Origin: Caprimulgus europaeus | Taxonomy: Eukaryota; Chordata; Aves; Caprimulgiformes; Caprimulgidae | Length of the DNA: 64,000 nucleotides | Direction of reading: 5' to 3' | Assembly (NCBI GenBank): GCA_907165065.1 | Contig: OU015523.1 | Coordinates: 18,847,834 to 18,911,833, forward strand | In this document: positions 14,201 through 26,645 of the stretch, piece by piece | Layout of the letters: every line of letters begins with the position of its first letter | Numbering within the stretch: position 1 is the first letter of the stretch | Position numbers and translations under genes: made by a program | Notes under the pieces: generated by a model | The model's input: only the letters and a program-made list of their open reading frames with translations | What the model was told of the DNA's origin: nothing | Database searches by the model: none

Positions 14201-17200
14201 AACAGCTGAAGTTGCCATGAAGATCTAAACATTTTCCATTTCGTTATCTAAAGATACACTCACTCTGACTGCTAATAAAGACCATTTAATGCAATGTCCC
14301 TTGAAAGGAATTCCTGAAGATGAAAGTTCCCTGCCGTTTTGTATAAGACTATCCCAGACCAGAACCAGAGCTCTGGAAGTCAGTGAAAATCTTTCCATTG
14401 ACTTCAAAGTGGTTTTGGACCATTCCTAGATAATAGCACAAATTTCACTTCATTCGTTCTTTCCAGTTGAGTTGTCTGAAATTGCACAGTGTGTGATTGA
14501 ATCCCTATGTCCCTTGCATAGCTTACATGCCAGCTCCCTTTAACACCTTCTGTGAAGCTTACGATGTTAAATGACATATTCAGTTGCTGTAGGCATCTCC
14601 TTTCCAATCTGGACCCCAGCTGCTTGAGGTCTAACAGATTGTTCTTAAAGGACAAGGTGAAAGCAGCAATTAATGTATCCAAAGAAGTCGGTTTAGCTAA
14701 GCACCTCTGAACATAAGACTATGAAAGTTATGGAGTTAATCTAGTTTTGAACACAGAAGCCTCAGCAGTGAAGTGATTACAAACTTACCTATTCATTAAC
14801 CTTGATAAAAGCAGAGATTTTTTCATGCTGCTAGTGGTCATAATGCAGAGGAGTCTCCATGCCAAAATGCCTAAAAAGAGAATCTCATAGCTGAACCATC
14901 AGAGACGCAGATGACTCACATCACATACACCAATGAATGGGAATATATGACCAGTTTTGCAGGGAGGCTTTTACTCCCAGAAAATGACAAAACTTACAAA
15001 GCATGCTCTCAAAAAAAGCATATTAAAGATAGATAAGCTTCATTTGGTGAAAACTCTTGGGTTTCTGTCATGTTCTGTTGCCACCAGATGATGCTAGAGG
15101 TTAAAACAGGGGTTATTCATCTTTGTATGCCACACAGAATAAAAATACTGGAGCTACCTCTCTGCTGTCTCTAAAATTGTTCAGTCCCTCTACCATCTGA
15201 CTGCTTCCAACATCCTCCAGCCAGGATTTAGCTACTATTTAGATCCTATTGTTACTTTTGGAACCACAAAGTCTGCTAGTTTCATTAACATCTGGCATTA
15301 TTAAAACAAAAACTTAAGTTGGAGAGGCTGGAATTATCTATTCCAAATTAGTTATATGAGTGTTTTTCAGAGGAATTCAGGGGATTCGAACATGTCCCTG
15401 GAGTTTGTCTACCCTATGGACACTTCTCTCAAAGGGTAAATTCACAGAGAGTTTCTTTCCATCACTGTACGATTTACCTGTGGTGTCAGCCTCCTCACTG
15501 GGAGATTTCTATCGTATGTGGCAGCAGAAAAAGGCATCACCAGCTAATATTGATGTCTAATGAATGGAAAGAGCAGGAACTTTCTCTGAAGTGGAATAAA
15601 TACATAGAAGAGGAGGAAAGTCCATTTATTCTTGTCATGCCAGCTGATTGGGGAGTGGAAAAGGAACAAAGTTGAGCAAAGCAGAGGAGAAGTCAGTATA
15701 TTCCCCATCACAGGGGTAAAGTAACGGTATGCCTTACTAAGAAAACCTGCACAGACCCAAATAAGAAAGCCCTTGTATGTAGAAACAAACTCCAAATATC
15801 ACAATCACTGATGGAGAGGAAATGAGATGATGGGTGAGTGGGATTGGGGAAAGCACATCTGGCAAATCAAACAGTTACTCTCCATATCAAATGGATGCGG
15901 ATATCAGACTCCACCCAGCATTTTGGGGGCTCTCAGAAGCTGCTCTGACCATGTCAGACAAGCCTGCTTTGTGCTTCTGTATCAGTCCCAGGCACCTATA
16001 GACAGGTGGAGTATTAACTCTGTCACAGCTTCACCCTACCTTTTTTTAATCAATCCATATCTCCTAGGGCAGTGCTTGATCCCTGTTGTGAGTCATATTT
16101 TCCAACATCTTTGTGAGATTGAGTGCCCAGTCTTCTAATGTGAAGTCCTCTCTCAAAGGTAGTAGGAATTATGAAATAATTATGGATTAATCTGACATGA
16201 CCTGTGGTGAGCCAGGAACACCTTCCATGACTAAGGGCTTGGAGGTGGCCATCAGACAAAATCATGTCTAATCTTTTGCAGAGCAGAGAAGAGGAGAAGG
16301 GGACAGACAGCAGTGGAATGCACTTAAGAGAAATAGATACACACATGAAAGAAAAAGGCCTTGATATTTAAAATATTTATGGCCTTAAAAGGCATGAAAA
16401 CTGATACTAGCCATTAACTAATAGATGTTCTGCCTTTGTGATGCAGCTTACATCCCTAACTAAAACCACATCTCTGCTCTGACTTTGTCTAAAGCCAGGT
16501 GCAGAGATGATTAAATTTTGGGCCAGATATAAGGAGAATGTCTCCATCCTGTCCTCTCCTCTAAGCACACACCATCTGTATGATACTTATTCATCTCCTT
16601 TTGCTGGGCTGACATACTGAGCCCATATTCTTTTCTTCCAGCGTCGGTTGTCCTCATACTGTCAAGCTGTGCAAATGGAAGGGATCTAAGCCTAACAGAG
16701 TAACAGACTCTGGGAGTAGGCTTGTGCTGTATTAAGCCAGTATTAACTGCTCTGCTGTAACCTTGATGCTGTTCATATGTGTTTTCACAGAAGAGATTTG
16801 GGGCCCGTTGCTGCTAGCGTGCCTTTTAATTCTGTGTTCACTAGATTGAAATGCTATGTTGCTGTGCACCTCCTCTGCGTGAATCAGAAAAGGGAAGATG
16901 CTGGCTTTGTATCTCAGAGCATATGGATTCCTTGTAATGAGTGGATGGTAGATTGCTTAAAGCATTTTTATTTTATTTTCTGAACAGAATATTTGAGCCC
17001 CTCTTCCTGTGTCATAGTCCTGCTTGTAGCAGGAAATGATAAACCCAGACCCTGCCTCTTTGTGGAAAGGATAGTGGAGAAAAGGACTTCAAATACATGT
17101 AAGTTTTTCATAAAAAGATAAGACAGCTACTTTAAATGTGCTGAACATATCAGAGAATAGATATAGGCCTCTGGTTTATGCTGTAGAGCCTAACAAGATC

Positions 17201-20200
17201 AAATATATGCAATATATTTGACCCAAATATATGCAGATGTTATTCAGACCTGGATGGAAAGCTCTTACCCAGGTTTTCCACTCTACCAGATGTTAAGCTG
17301 CACAAGATGCATTCAAACTTCAATTTCAAGAAGTTTCTCCAAAGCAGGGCACTACTGAATGAAGCCTTGTTGACATGACTCTGCACTGTAGTTCTCAGGA
17401 CTATTTCTGGGATGGTGAACTCAGGCTGCAGAGGGTACAGCCATAAGGAATGAGACAGCGTGTACAGTTGAAGAAGAGCACGTATGGAGCAAAGAAAAAG
17501 TCTGATGGACTCCACAGGTGAAGAGGCTAATTGTGCAGATGCAGCTTCCCACCACTGCTTGTTGAATGCCTCTTGCCAGGAAACAGCATCCTCCACAGCT
17601 GGTATCTTATGAGAGGCGCCAGATCACCCACAGCTGGGATCATGTGAGACACCTGAACAGTGCACAAGAGCCAAGATGGATGAGGGTAAATCTGTGCTCT
17701 CTCTGCTTTACCAGCAGACCATCCATGGATACTGCATCAATTTCCATCTCAGAGGCTGGCTAGAATTTAGGGTGTACTGGGTCTAGGACAAGCCAGCCAG
17801 GAGGACATGTGTAAAAATTTCTAGAGGTGAGAGAAAATTAAAGTGTTGACATAGCAGGCAACTACTTGCCAATGAATGGCAATTGCATTCTGTTAAGTGC
17901 CCTACACCATTCTTCGGATGACATAAATAGCACATCCTGCAGGACATTGTCCCTTGATAAAAATAGAAATCCCAAGTGAAAGAGCATCCTGAGAAGTGAA
18001 TTGCTAAAGGTCAGCTAGCCTGCCAGTGCCTGAGGAGAATATAAAAATCCCAACCTATGTTTCACAGGCTTTTCCTAGCCTCAAAGTCCTTGCTTTCTTC
18101 AGACATTGAAGAAAGCTTGCAAAGGAGGCTCAAGTAGAACTACAAACATGTAATATAATAAATAAATACATATGTATCTGCATATTCTATGTGTTTAGGT
18201 GTTTAGCAGGCAGTTATAGGTGTAATGGAAAAGTGGAACAATAGGTTATAGAAGGGCTGCTCACAGAAATACCAAGTTTGATATCAAGATAGTTTTTATT
18301 GAGCTCTAACAGTAAAAAGGGCAAGAAATTTTTTACACCATCAAGTCACATGTGAATACAACAGACAGATTCAGTCTTATTTGTTTTCTTCAGTAACAGT
18401 CAAGGAACTGTTAAACTTGGTATAAACATGTTAAATGTTCACTCCGCTGCATGTAAAAGACAGCCCAAACATGGGACATGAGGGACAAAAGTGAATCTTC
18501 ATTTTAACTAAAATTTACCCTAGGGTCTTTCTTGGAGCAAATCCTTAATTCTGCTCTGAGAAAGGCTGTATATCGTCTTGTCTCCAGCATGGAGCTTGGG
18601 GAAAAATGTGGAAACACTGTAATTTAATTAAGAATAATGAGATATAATAATTTTATGGTGACATTATTAGTGAGATGATTTACTGTACTTGAGATTATAA
18701 TGCTTTCACTGGGGAAAGAATTGGCCTTGCTGGAGGAAAAGTAAGCAGGAGACCAATGCAGTAGCCAACAAGTAAGCAACGTTTCCAACCAACCTCCAGA
18801 CTAACAGGGCAACAGCTGAATTTCAGGCTTTAAAAGCAACACAGCTGGAAAAGGCATTGAACAGTTAAAAAGCCCTCAGAGCAGAGGAAGGCAGAGAAGA
18901 TGAATGTACAGGACTGTCAATGTGTTAGTCTAACCTGCAAGCAGATAGGTTAAAATATCTTTAGTCTTTAAGTTTTTTGCTCTAAAGAAATAATCCTTTT
19001 CATCAGGGATAATACTGCTATTGCTTCTGGAGGGAACATGGATGGAGTTGCTGGAGGGAATGTAGGCACAGCAAAGAAGTTCTGGTGTCCTTCAGACCAG
19101 CCTGAGGGTCCCTTTCACAGTCAACACCTGCCCTGAGCAGCCCCCTCACACAAACCTTTTTTTCAATAGGCTGAGATGTCTGATAAGAAATTGATTCCTA
19201 GAGCAACTACATTCATTATTTTCTATATATACCTGTCTTTGTTAGAGAAATTTAATACCAGAAAAAGAAACCAGAATACAAAGATTTTTCCTTTCTCTTT
19301 ACCTCAACTACCATAGTAGAGCATCTTTCCTTGATACAATAAAATAAAAGATAAGAGCAGCACTGAAGAGGTAAAAAAAGCTGGAAATTTAATTCACAGA
19401 CAAATTAGCTGCATTGCATTTAATATTCCCAGTGAGGAAATGAAAAGACATTTATTCTGTTCCTGCTCTCCACAAATTCACCAGAGGGAATGATATCCCT
19501 TAATTAAGGAAGACTGATTGCTTATTTTTTTTCCCAAGCTTTCATTTGCCCTAAAATAAAATGATGAAAAATAAATGGTGCATACAAAAAGAAAAATCAA
19601 AACCACACTGGAAATACTGCAGTAATTCAAATTTCTCATTGTAGTGGATATTACATTCTAAAGAGTTCTTTAATAATCTAGTAGGAGTGTTGGCCAAATG
19701 GAGCAATTTATGCCTTGTTTCATTGGAGCAAATCAATTTAATCAAACAAACTAAAACCAAGGAATAAACTTCTGTTCTTTCAGGGTTGATAATTTAACAT
19801 CATGGAATAGTGTGGAAGTATATATATTTGACAGCCAATTTTATTTATTTATTTATTTATTTATTTGACTAAGCACTACACACAAATATGAAGAGGAAGA
19901 TTTGGATTGAGAAGGAGATGGATGATAAAGTAGAAGGGAGTCTAGGACTGGACCTGCATTGGAGGCACCTTCTCATGATCAGATGAAATGGAATAAGAAG
20001 AACTGATCAGCGGAACTCAACCTAATCCAGACTTAACAAAGAAATGTGATTGTGATTAGACGGCTATAAACCATTAAGAGTATTTGTCATTATTTAAGGA
20101 ACTAGATGTGAACTAGGAACTGTTTTTGCAGCTCATGTTTATAAAGAATGTTTGTCTTTCCATTTATTTAAAAATGCAGAATAGAGGACTTTGGCAGTCT

Positions 20201-20515
20201 ATTTAGAGAGAAGACAGCTCAGTACCTTCTACTGTGTACTTAGACTATGAAGGCATGGGGGTCTTTGATAATGGGTAGATAAGGTAGAAAGATGCTCCTT
20301 GTACTGTTTGTTGCTCCTGGCCTGAATGTAGCTGTAGTGCACACCTTAGACTGGTTACTAAAAGGGCTGTGTAAGAACGAGGTACAAGAAAACTGCTCTT
20401 TTGGTTTTGATAGAGGATCCTTGTAGCCTGTTAGCTTCTCTGCAGCAATGACCATAGGAGATGCCTTTAGAAGGGTGAGAGCAGGAAAGACATTAATGAC
20501 ACTCTCCTAACAGTG
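8271..20515. other. Intergenic, no supported gene
   Basis: About 12 kb without a gene or repeat that I can name. The longest open frame (11371-11799, - strand, 142 codons) lies opposite a purine-rich + strand and has no domain. 11560-12200 is clearly purine-rich on +. A short AT-dinucleotide patch sits near 13738-13770 and an ATTT tetranucleotide run near 19840. Transcribed non-coding RNA cannot be excluded from sequence alone. Confidence 0.5.
19839..19866. repeat. (ATTT)n microsatellite
   Basis: About seven perfect tandem units of the tetranucleotide TTTA/ATTT. Confidence 0.9.
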
Positions 20516-20519
20516 AAAA

Positions 20520-23290
20520 AAATTTATCTTCAGAGATTTCCTGATCCTGATGCTTTTTCTCTAATATTCTTTGATGTAGTGCAGCTCCAAACATTTATCT
20601 AGTCTCTCCTTGAACCCATGTATGTTTTTCATATCCATAACATTCTTAGGCAAAGTACTCCACAGTTTTATTGCTTGTATGAAAACTCACTTTCCTTTGT
20701 TTTTTTTTTAACCTGGTTTCTGCTAGCTTAATTTCATTGTCACTAGTTCCAGAGTTGGAAGAGGCAGTCTATTATAATGCATCATCACCATTTCATTCAG
20801 GCTTTTGCAGAACTCTCTCATGTGCCTTTTCTTTTCCAGGCAGAAAAGTTCCAGTCTACTGAGTCATTCCTCCTACAGAGTTCATCCCATGCTTTTGATC
20901 ATCCTTGTAGCCATTCTTTGAATGTTTTCTAGTTCCATTAGATCTTTTTTTGAGATGGTAACAACAAAATTGAAGACAAATTCAAGTTTGGGGCTAACCA
21001 TGGGCTTGTACATGGGCATGATGTTATTCATTGTTTTGTTGTCTGTAACTGTTGTCTGTAACTCCTAACTTCTGATTTATTTTTTTACATGCTCCTGAGC
21101 ACTGAGCTAGTGTCCTCATGGAATTATACCCTCATGTTTGATTCCTTAGTGGCGATGGTCGGCATGAGGTCATCAATTCATATGAGAAATGGCAACTTTT
21201 ACTCCTGTGTGTTGCTTTATATTTATCTGCATTGAATTTCAGCTGCCAATTCATTCATTCATCACTCAGTCATCTAAAATCCCACAACCATTGCTCACAG
21301 TCTCCCTTCATCATCATTAACTTGAATATCTTTGTACCATCAGCTAATGTCACCTGACAGCTCACGCTCTTCTTCAGGTCATTTATGTGTATGTTGAACA
21401 TAGGACCCAGCACAGCCCTTGTGAAACTCCTCTGGTGACATCCCTCTGTTCTGAAAATGACTCTTTGTCTTTACCTTCTATTTCCTTTATTTCAATTTAT
21501 TATTTTTCAGGATATTTCCTTCTTATGTTTTGGATTCTTAGTGTACTTAGCAGCCTTTGTTGAAGGATTTTTAAGGGCTTATCCTATCTACAGGGCCATC
21601 TTCACCTATCTGCTACTGATCCTTTCAGAGATGATTAAGGAAGCCCCTCAGACAGGACCTCTTTTTACACCAGTAATTTTGACTCTTTTGAAGTATATCC
21701 TATCTCTTCACATGGCAATGAATTCTCTACTGACTGTTAACGATCTGTCAAGAGCAGAACTTCCCCTCTTACACATGTGCACCCTGGTCTCCTGGAGATG
21801 CGCTGCTCACCTTTCCAGGCTTAAAAAATAGTATGAAGCCTAAAACCTAGTAATTTAATATCTCCATCCTTGATTTCTGCTAGGTACCACCTGGCTCCAG
21901 CAATTTGTTAGTTTTCAGTAGGTCTTATTGAAACACCATCTCATCCACAATTATTCTGATTTCAGACTTACCCTCTGCATTTTCCTCCTTAGGAAACTTA
22001 ACCCCAGCGAACAGCAGTGCAGAATGGCTTCATTGTCTCTGCGTTTTGCTTTATCGCTAGCTGGCCATACAGAGTCCATAACAGCTTTTTTGCTCCTGAC
22101 ATTTTTGATGAAGGACTTAGTACTAGTTTTGATTCCTTTGGCTAGTTCTCCTCAAACTCTTTGTTAGCCTTCCTAATTAGGATTTTGCTTTTAATCTGCC
22201 TGACTACACTATTCATTGCATTTTATTGGTTTGGATACAATAGGCATCTTTTTGAAAAATGCCTGCTTACTGCTAATAAACTTATTTACTTGGTGGTTTA
22301 TATGTGCTGGCCTCCTTTAATCCATTCTCTGGCCTTTCTCAATAGGTCATACACAGCGGTGTTATGCTTCCAGTCTGATGTTCTTCAGAAGTTTCCATGC
22401 TGCTCGTTAGGATTTCTCTTTGCTGACCTTTCTAGCTACTTTTTAACAAGCCTTCTCATTTCTGCATAGCTTTTCTTGATGCTGAGGACAATGGCAGTGG
22501 CGTATTTGGCCTGTGGTACTCCTGTAGAGCTGGTGAAGTCCTCTGTGGTCACTGACACAGAGTGGAGCTTCCACTGGAAGGGCTAGAGCCACAAAGTCAA
22601 GGACTGCATTTGTTCTTGTGGGCTCTCTAACCAGCTGCTCCATGGAATAATTATTGAGAGAGGCCCAACATATTGTCTCTGTTTCATGTCCCAGCGTGAC
22701 ATTTGTCAGTCTTCAGGAGGGCAGTTGACATCTCCCATTACTACTGTTTTTCCTGCCCATGCTGTCTCTCTCATCTCTTTCAGCTTATAAAATTTAAGGC
22801 ATTTTGCTATCCTAGGTCAGTAACATTATCTGTCATAACTATATTCTTCGTATTTAGGCCTGGAATTTCAACCTGTATAGACTTCACATTACTTGTTGAG
22901 TTAGTGAGTTTGTAAATTCAATTTGATGCTGAGTTTTCAATAAAGCAGAGCGCAGTTTATCTTTACTATGTATTTTATATCCTGGGTTTGGTGTCCCATT
23001 GACTCTTTTCCCCAGGTTTCCAATATGTCTTGTGTATCACTGTCTGCATTTTGGATCAGACATTCTGGTTCCTCATATTTTAGATTTCAAACTTCGTGTA
23101 GAAGTGACCAGGCCACTGCTTTAGTTCTTTTATTGGCACCTTGTATGAAAACCAGTATGTTTGTTTCCATTTCCCTGCTGTATTACTTGCATATTCTGTA
23201 TTGTGCTTTCCTCCAGGATTCAGAACTTTCCTTTTTTTCTTCCTCGTGCAGGTATCCATGCTGAGTTTTTACACACTTGTGGGCTTTCCT
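20520..23290 (-). mobile_element. Old CR1 LINE, near-complete ORF2 relic (EN to RT)
   Basis: A long, heavily mutated CR1-type retrotransposon on the - strand. Its 3' end is near 20520, where the revcomp reads like the CR1 ORF end and 3' UTR. The RT region around 21330-21450 corresponds to the VPQGS block. Linker and RT N-terminal sequence spans 21450-22440. The endonuclease end is clear at 22443-22643 on -, where the frame begins MEQLVREPTRTNAVLDF, matching the EPTR...LD signature of CR1-clade EN domains. More degenerate EN sequence runs to about 23290. It is broken by many stops and shifts. Its length of about 2.8 kb is unusual, because most bird CR1 copies are 5'-truncated to a few hundred bases. 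Confidence 0.78.
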
Positions 23291-23399
23291 CAACTACTTG
23301 TTTTTTTCAGCAAGTGAGGGAATATTTAGTTTCAAAATAACTGTCTAGGCCCTTCATTTTGCTAAGAATGTCTGAGAAGGTTTTCAATTTGCTGCAAGA

Positions 23400-24042
23400 G
23401 CAAGCAATATCATGGTAGAGAGTTAGATATGTTGGATGCTTTCAAATCAGCTGGACTTGATGAAATTCTTGCTAGGATACTGAGAGGGTTGTCTGAAGCA
23501 ATGCCAGAACTATTAGCTGTTATCTTTGAGGAATCATGGAGTACAGAGATAAATGTGTTACCTCTTACTATTTTTTTAAATAATGAGGGGCCAGAGGAAG
23601 CAATTGCTGAGCCTCCAGAAGTTAACTACAAGGTGAGTGGCAACCAGTACGGATTTAGCAAGAACAAATCACACCAAACCTATCTAATATGCTTCTGTGA
23701 CAGGACTCGTGGGTAGGGAAGAAGAGCAGAAAGACTTTAGTAAGGCTTTGAACATTGTCTCGTATGAGCTCCTCTGAAGCAAGCTGAGGAAACATTGGCT
23801 ATGTACAGTTTTTAGCAGGTGAGTGTAATATTGGTTGAAAAGTGTATTCAGAGAGTAGTTCTTGACAGTTCACTGTTAGCCTGGAAGTTAACTGAGGTCT
23901 GTATTGCCAACTTTCAATTAATAAAATGGATGACAGAATAGGGAATATACTTACTATATTTCCATATTGCATTGAACTAGGATGGGTTGCAATTACTCGA
24001 GATGACCTTGACAAACTGGAGGAATAACCTGTGAAAGCTAGG
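23400..24042 (+). mobile_element. Old CR1 LINE RT fragment, interrupted
   Basis: A + strand relic of CR1 reverse transcriptase. The frame 23429-23716 contains GLDEILARILRGLSEAM then LLAVIFEESWS, the block before RT motif A in CR1. Further along, in shifted frames, KDFSKALNIVSYELL (motif A region, about 23730) and AITRDDLDKLEE (about 24000) appear in the right order. It stops abruptly where a younger CR1 in the opposite orientation begins at 24043. The copy is inactive. Confidence 0.82.
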
Positions 24043-25040
24043 ATCATAGAATCATAGTATGGTTTGGATTGGAAGGGACCTTAAAGATCATCTAGTTCCA
24101 GCCCCCCTGCCAGCAGCAGGGACACCTTCCACTAGACCAGGTTGCTCAAAGCCTCATCCAACCTGGCCTTGAACACTTCCAGGAAGGGGGCAGCCACAGC
24201 TTCTCTGGGTAACCTGTGCCAGTGTCTCACCACCCTCACAGGAAACAATTTCTTCCTCATGTCTCATCTCAATCTCCCCTCTTCCAGTTTAAAGCCATCA
24301 CCCCTTGTTCTGTCACTCCCTGCCCTTGTCCAAAGTCCCTCCCCAGCCTTCATGTAGCCCCTTCAGGTACTGGAAGGCCGCTAGAAGGTCTCCCCAGAGC
24401 CTTCTCTTCTCCAGGCTGAACAGCCCCAACTCTCTCAGCCTGTCCTCACAGGAGAGATGTTCCAGCCCTCTGATCATCCTCTTAGCCTCCTCTGGACTCA
24501 TTCTAACTGGTCCACGTCTTTCTTGTGTTGGGGGCTCCAGAACTGGATGCAGCACTGCAGGTGGGGCCTTATGAGAGCAGAGTAGAGGGGGACAATCCCC
24601 TCCCTCGACCTGCTGGCCATACTTCTCTTGATGGAGCCCAGGATACGGTTGGCCTTCTGGGCTGCAAGTGCACATTGCCAGCTCATGTTGAACTTCTTGT
24701 CCACCAGCACCCCTAAGTCCTCGTCTTCAGAGCTGGTCTCAATCCACTCATTGCCCAGTCTGTATTTATGTTTGGGATTGGCCCAACCCAGGTTCAGGAC
24801 CTTGCATTTGACCTTGTTGAACTTCAAGAGCTTTGCACAGGCCCACCTCTCAAGCCTGTCAAGGTCCCTCTGGATGGCATGCCGTCCCTCCAGCGTGTCA
24901 ACCACACTACACAGCTTGGTGTCGTCGGCAGACTTGCTGAGGGTGCGCTCAATCCCCCTGTCCATGTCTCCGATAAAGATATTGGACAGCACCAGTCCCA
25001 ATACCGACCCCTGAGGGACACCACTAGTCACCCAGTTTAG
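24043..25040 (-). mobile_element. CR1 LINE, young, 1 kb, inserted in older CR1
   Basis: A CR1 in - orientation. The + strand begins with the reversed tail (ATCATAGAATCATAGTATGG) and the reversed 3' UTR, followed by the C-terminal half of the reverse transcriptase. The - strand frame 24498-25031 reads [19 protein letters not shown] (RT motif B), then SADDTKL (motif C; the Tyr/Phe before ADD is Ser) and continues to [18 protein letters not shown]. It is 5'-truncated inside RT and frameshifted near the 3' end. The preserved frame of 177 codons suggests a younger age than its neighbours. Confidence 0.95.
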
Positions 25041-26184
25041 ACTAATCTAAATACAGTTTTAAATAAAAAATTGCAGGATGCAATTTTATTAGGACAAACA
25101 ACATCTTCTACCTTTAGCTCTCAATCATCAGTTGTGCACGAGCTAGAGAGCATCACTGCAGGGAGGAATATGGAGGCTGCAGTGTGTCCCAAGCTGAAAA
25201 CTGCATGCAATGTGGCTGTAAGACAGAGAAACCTTTCAGTGAAAGGTGGCTGCAGATCAGTGTGTGAACAGGGTCATGCTGCCTCAGGTCAGCTGCTTCA
25301 CTTCTGTCTTAGTTAGACTTAGACTTCTAGTTAGACACGTGACTTAGTGTCAACCAGGTGACTACCTCTGAAGTGAATCAACCTTGGGATTGTTGGGACC
25401 AGGGCAAATGCTCTGATCCCACTCTGTGGCCTCATGAGATCAGATCCTCTGCTTTCATGAGAGGACTCAATCTGTACTGGAAGTCTAGACGTTAAAGATG
25501 ATAGACAAGCCAACTTCGAAGACACCAGTATGGTTTTACTTGTGCAAAGACATCATTTCTGGGATTCCAGAGTCCTAGGCTCAACTTAAACACTAATTTA
25601 GTCCCAAGGCTAAAAGGAACCCCTTGGTTGTGATTTCGAGTCCACATTGCCACTCAGACTGAGAGTCATGAAAATCTGCTTTATTTTCTGCCCTTCTGTC
25701 ACTATGAAATCCCAAGGCTAAGGTGGATCTTTCAGGTCTACAGACTGTTCTTGACCCTGTTGTTCAAAGGCATCCTTTATATCATGCATCATACCAGATT
25801 TTCTCTGTCTCTGTCTCTCCAAGGATATATCCTGGATGTATTAGGGTGTCTCTGTTGTATATTTGGGATGGAGTCTTTTTATTGCATCTATTTCCTCTCA
25901 ATACTTTAGGAAAAAAAGGGAGTTCTTTCTAGGTTGATCTCTAGGCTTTGAGACCTCTATTTTCCTTAGCCTGACTCTTATACTAGTTGGAAAAGAGATG
26001 AGACTATTCTGTCTGGAAGAGATGGACAAAAGGATTTAGCTGTTTTCTTTATCTCAGGGTGGAATGGCACACCTAAAGAAATTAGTAAGGAACATTCTGC
26101 TGAGTAATGAACACAAAAATAGTCTTCTGTCATCACATCTGAATAAACAGGAGTATTGGCATATTCTTTCTGCTTTGTTCCAGA
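25041..26184. other. Intergenic, possible CR1 remnants
   Basis: This lies between the young CR1 and an old CR1 3' end. Sequence right after 25060 may continue the old CR1 that stops at 24042, but the resemblance is weak. No gene is visible. Confidence 0.4.
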
Positions 26185-26645
26185 TAAGGACAGGAGAAGA
26201 CTGGAGGATCATATCCAGTTTTTTGTGCTTTCATTAAGAGAGGATGTGGAACAGCTGGAGAGTCAGAGGGGAGAACTGGAGGTGATCAGAATTCTAGAAA
26301 ACATGGCTATAGAAGAAAGACCAAAGGAATTTGCATAGCTTGATTTAGGAAAGACAATAGAGAGGGTGGCCCATAAATGATCTTTAAATAGTTTAAAGGT
26401 AGACATAGAGAACAGGAGTTAATCTTCTTCCATGTCCACTATGGGAGAATAATAGCTTAAATTATGGGAAGAGAGATCCAGGTGAAACACCTTTAAGTTT
26501 TCCTTGTGTTAAGGGCAGTAAATCAGTGAAACTGGTCTTCTTTGGAGGATGTGGAATCTCCACGGTGGAGAAAGGCACAGCTATAGCAGATTCTGATTTC
26601 AGGAAGAGGAATGGACTAGATGGCCCCTCTGGCCTCCTCTCATCC
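26185..26645 (+). mobile_element. Old CR1 LINE 3' end
   Basis: Matches the ancient CR1 3' region from end to end in + orientation: 'ctggaggatcatatccag', 'gagaggatgtggaacagctg', 'gtggaatctccacggtgga', and finally 'gaatggactagatggcccct' before the terminal 'ccta...tatttgtctatgg' tail. It is diverged, with several small deletions. It may be the 3' end of the element whose RT lies at 23400-24042. Confidence 0.88.
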
